Assembly: GCF_003581645.1 (NCBI RefSeq) | Contig: NZ_QXFK01000014.1 | Span: 62,001 to 126,000 of the forward strand | Length of the DNA stretch: 64,000 nt | Direction: 5' to 3' | From: Pelagerythrobacter aerophilus | GTDB lineage: Bacteria; Pseudomonadota; Alphaproteobacteria; Sphingomonadales; Sphingomonadaceae | Part shown: positions 62,139 to 64,000 of the stretch, piece after piece | How the letters are laid out: each line of letters opens with the position of its first letter | Position numbering within the stretch: the first letter of the stretch is position 1 | Program-made: the position numbers and the translations under genes | Notes under the pieces: model-generated | The model's database searches: none | What the model saw: the letters and a program-made list of their open reading frames with translations, nothing else | Told to the model about the DNA's origin: nothing

Positions 62139-62175
62139 GTTACTCTATCCGATAGCTGTCGCATCTAACCGACAG

Positions 62176-62297
62176 TGTACCTGGTCGTCGGAGATGTACC
62201 AGAGCTTCCTATAGTTGGCGGAGAGACATGGAATGTACATCCCATGACATGTCAAATATTACATAAGGGGTGGACTTGCGAGCAGACGAGCTATAGT
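62176..62297. promoter_or_regulatory. Divergent control region of the P450/peptide cluster
   Basis: The 191-base gap between the divergent genes has TGTAC at 62176, 62195 and 62235 (19 and 40 bases apart, about two and four turns), the last inside the 20-bp near-palindrome CATGGAATGTACATCCCATG (62227-62246; 18 of 20 positions symmetric). A weak sigma-70-type pair (TGGACT 62271-62276, 15-base spacer, TATAGT 62292-62297) faces the peptide gene, 32 bases before its ATG. Together these suggest regulated transcription by an unlinked dimeric factor. Confidence 0.45.
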
Positions 62298-62329
62298 CTC
62301 CGATTCACTAACGCGAAGAGGAGAAGCCA

Positions 62330-62431
62330 ATGCGTAGTTTCTTTAAATCGGTTCGTTACGCTCTGAACATCCGCCCGCGTACAGGGCATACGATTTGGGG
62401 GCCGGCTTGGCCTCAGTACGTCGAGCTTTGA
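62330..62431 (+). CDS. Candidate P450-modified RiPP precursor peptide
   Basis: A 34-codon gene with GAGGAGAAG directly upstream of its ATG encodes 33 residues. The first 17 or so (MRSFFKSVRYALNIRPR) are basic and amphipathic, like a leader; the end is TIWGPAWPQYVEL, with W23, W27 and Y30 as likely crosslink sites. It sits between two divergent P450 genes and is followed by a hairpin. This matches the design of ribosomal peptides crosslinked by P450s (atropopeptides, biarylitides, cittilins), but sequence identity to those is not evident. A regulatory leader peptide is the main alternative. Confidence 0.7.
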   Translation: MRSFFKSVRYALNIRPRTGHTIWGPAWPQYVEL

Positions 62432-62440
62432 GGCATTGAC

Positions 62441-62467
62441 GCCGGGAGACTACTAAGGTCTCCCGGC
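62441..62467 (+). terminator. Hairpin between peptide gene and P450-B (attenuator)
   Basis: GCCGGGAGAC and GTCTCCCGGC form a perfect 10-bp stem with a 7-base loop, starting 10 bases after the peptide stop. Only a weak T-rich tail (TCTTCCC) follows, so it is likely a partial terminator or 3'-end stabiliser, which would give more peptide mRNA than P450 mRNA. Confidence 0.65.
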
Positions 62468-62487
62468 TCTTCCCAGAGGCAAACCTT

Positions 62488-63675
62488 TTGACGTCTGCAG
62501 AGCTTGCTGCCGGCAACTGTCAGGCTTCAGTCCAACGAACCGGTCCGGATTCCTGGCTTGTAAATTGCCGAAATGCGGCGCTCGATGCCGAGTTGCAGAA
62601 CGCACGTTGCACCAGATTTCCTGCCAGGCATCACGGATTTTTTAGCAAACGCCGAGACCCCGTCCTTTGGCAGGATGTGAGGCGGGTCATCACTAAGGCA
62701 TCACGCGCTGCTCGCATCAGATTACCAGCTCGTAACCTTTATGAGGGCATAGCCAAGAGATTTGATGCGGGGACTCGGGAGCAACCTCAAGATCTCACTT
62801 ATTTCGTGATGAGCACGCTGGCGAACGCCACGTTGCCGATGATCATCGATGATGAAGCGTCGATCGCGGGTTTGTCCCTGGATCAGAACGATAAAATTAC
62901 AAAGCAGATCAATTTTCACCATTTAAGGCATGGGTTCTGGCAACGGGCTCTGTCCATGATGGTCGAATATCGAGCCGGTAGAGCGGTTCGCAAGGCTGTA
63001 GCGCATCGTATTGAGCGCGGCGACACCGATAAGGCCGACTTCCTTCATACACTCTTAGAACTGGAAGATGTCATCGGCCTCCGGGGCATCTCCTATCTTA
63101 TCGTGACGCTATCTTCGGCTGTCTCGACCGCACCAGGCGCAATAGCATCATGTATGCTTTACAAGCTCCTCCTGGATGAAGAGCGCTTCGAACGAGTTCA
63201 CGAGGAGCTGGCCGACTGGGACGTAGCTAGTATCGCTCAGATAGACCATGGACAGTTTAAATATTGTCAGCGCTTCATCAAAGAAGCACTTCGCCTTTGG
63301 TCCTTCCCGCTTCGGGCTCGTCGTCTGGTACATACTGACATGTGGATCGACGGTGAGTTGATATGCAAAGGTGACGTCTACGACCTAAGCTTTGAACATT
63401 TCCACCGGGATTCAGCGGTTTGGGATGACGCTGCGTCCTTCCATGAGGAGCGCTGGCTGAGTCCCTCCGAAGCTCAAATGAAGAGCTATTTCCCCTTTGG
63501 CTTTAGCAAACGTTCTTGTCTGGGCGCATCGATCGGGCTGGATCAGCTGCTGATCTTTTTGCGCCTTGCGACGGTCGACTTTCAATTCCTATTGGCCGAC
63601 GATGCAAAACCGAAGCTATCAAGCGAGATCCTCCATGTCCCATCGGATTTCGTAGGCACTTTCCGCCGGAAGTAG
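62488..63675 (+). CDS. Divergent cytochrome P450 (P450-B)
   Basis: This 395-residue P450 has the heme loop FGFSKRSCLG (F337 to G346; ligand C344), an ExxR (E266-A-L-R269) and FPLRARR. The I-helix segment LSSAVSTAPGA has S213-T214 where an acid-threonine pair is usual. It appears to start at TTG with AGAGG upstream; no early ATG exists in frame. It lies 57 bases after the peptide gene on the same strand. P450-A and P450-B are not obvious close copies of each other. Confidence 0.87.
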   Translation: MTSAELAAGNCQASVQRTGPDSWLVNCRNAALDAELQNARCTRFPARHHGFFSKRRDPVLWQDVRRVITKASRAARIRLPARNLYEGIAKRFDAGTREQPQDLTYFVMSTLANATLPMIIDDEASIAGLSLDQNDKITKQINFHHLRHGFWQRALSMMVEYRAGRAVRKAVAHRIERGDTDKADFLHTLLELEDVIGLRGISYLIVTLSSAVSTAPGAIASCMLYKLLLDEERFERVHEELADWDVASIAQIDHGQFKYCQRFIKEALRLWSFPLRARRLVHTDMWIDGELICKGDVYDLSFEHFHRDSAVWDDAASFHEERWLSPSEAQMKSYFPFGFSKRSCLGASIGLDQLLIFLRLATVDFQFLLADDAKPKLSSEILHVPSDFVGTFRRK

Positions 63676-63681
63676 CTGATC

Positions 63682-64000
63682 TTGTCCGTCGAGCTCAGCT
63701 TCCAAGCAGTTCATCGTGACGATAGCGGGCACGGTGAGCTCGAAATGGCCCTCTACCGAATTGTCAGCAATGGCGCTTCTGTGGGCGAATTGGTGCTTCG
63801 GCTTCGGAGCATGAGCGCTACTCGCCTCTATCACGGCGATGTCGGTTACCGAGTGCGAGAGCAGCACCGCGGTCAAGGCTACGCGGCGGCCGCCCTGCGG
63901 CAGCTTCCGCCAATCGCCTTAAAGTTTGGTTTTACAGAGCTGTGGTTTACCTGCGCACCCGATAACGTCGCATCTCGGAAGACCCTCGAAAGAGCTGGTG
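63682..64000 (+). CDS. GNAT family acetyltransferase (partial, runs off right edge)
   Basis: From a TTG 6 bases after the P450-B stop, an open frame of about 106 codons reads to the edge of the window. It contains GYRVREQHRGQGYAAAALRQ (the acetyl-CoA-binding motif A) and ELWFTCAPDNVASRKTLERAG (motif B), so it is a GNAT acetyltransferase of the RimJ/RimL type. It is probably co-transcribed with P450-B and could N-acetylate the modified peptide or confer self-protection; this is inference. Confidence 0.75.
   Translation, partial: MSVELSFQAVHRDDSGHGELEMALYRIVSNGASVGELVLRLRSMSATRLYHGDVGYRVREQHRGQGYAAAALRQLPPIALKFGFTELWFTCAPDNVASRKTLERAG

Noticed and set aside
62330-62431. Lasso or lanthipeptide precursor
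   Set aside because: No lasso cyclase, leader peptidase, LanM-type or radical SAM gene is present, and the peptide lacks Cys and the Ser/Thr run expected; P450 logic fits better.

Overview
The window is high-GC DNA from an alphaproteobacterium. The best fit is Sphingomonadales, probably a relative of Erythrobacteraceae. The reasons are the infA-maf-rng-yacG-tRNA-Phe order, several TonB-dependent receptors, a K+-independent type proton-pumping pyrophosphatase, the dense antiparallel ORF pattern of high-GC DNA and many 4-base ATGA gene overlaps. This placement is inferred from gene content and protein style; no rRNA is present.

Layout. 1-6.1 kb: amine/GABA catabolism (class III aminotransferase and succinate-semialdehyde-type dehydrogenase), a PaiB-like protein, a serine hydrolase and a LysR regulator. 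6.2-8.0 kb: a 5'-truncated OprB porin and a PepSY membrane protein. 8.2-19.8 kb: a likely peptide-use and secreted-protein region (propeller-amidohydrolase, POT transporter, TonB receptor, self-cleaving P1 peptidase, and a three-gene operon of exported repeat proteins). 19.9-28.5 kb: tRNA-Phe, yacG, RNase E/G-like gene, maf, infA, an unusual TonB receptor, a flavoprotein, an entericidin and uvrC. 28.5-38.2 kb: a CHASE2/degenerate GGDEF/EAL protein, a 12-codon Trp/Phe-rich ORF with its own terminator, tesB, a cupin-like protein, a FemAB-like acetyltransferase, hppA and a desaturase. 38.3-41.6 kb: a tightly overlapped hisG-hisD-nusB-thiL operon. 41.7-47 kb: DUF2332, then a bolA-GST-pirin-SDR-hydrolase operon and a J-domain protein. 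47.0-56.6 kb: a dense same-strand array of five glutathione S-transferases, five VOC proteins, DUF899, tandem DUF1428, SRPBCC, GFA and DoxX genes, next to a divergent HxlR regulator. 56.7-60.8 kb: MpaB-family oxygenase, cobS and a class A penicillin-binding protein.

The most interesting part is 60.8-64.0 kb. It looks more AT-rich and codon-atypical than its flanks and begins beside a degraded copy of a dispersed repeat. It encodes two divergent small cytochrome P450s around a 33-codon gene with a strong ribosome binding site. The encoded peptide has a basic N-terminal half and an aromatic C-terminal half (TIWGPAWPQYVEL). A 10-bp hairpin separates it from the downstream P450, and a GNAT acetyltransferase follows and runs off the window. 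I read this as a proteobacterial P450-modified ribosomal peptide (RiPP) cluster, analogous in logic to the actinobacterial atropopeptides and biarylitides but not obviously the same family. The shared intergenic region carries three TGTAC motifs and a 20-bp near-palindrome that could bind a regulator.
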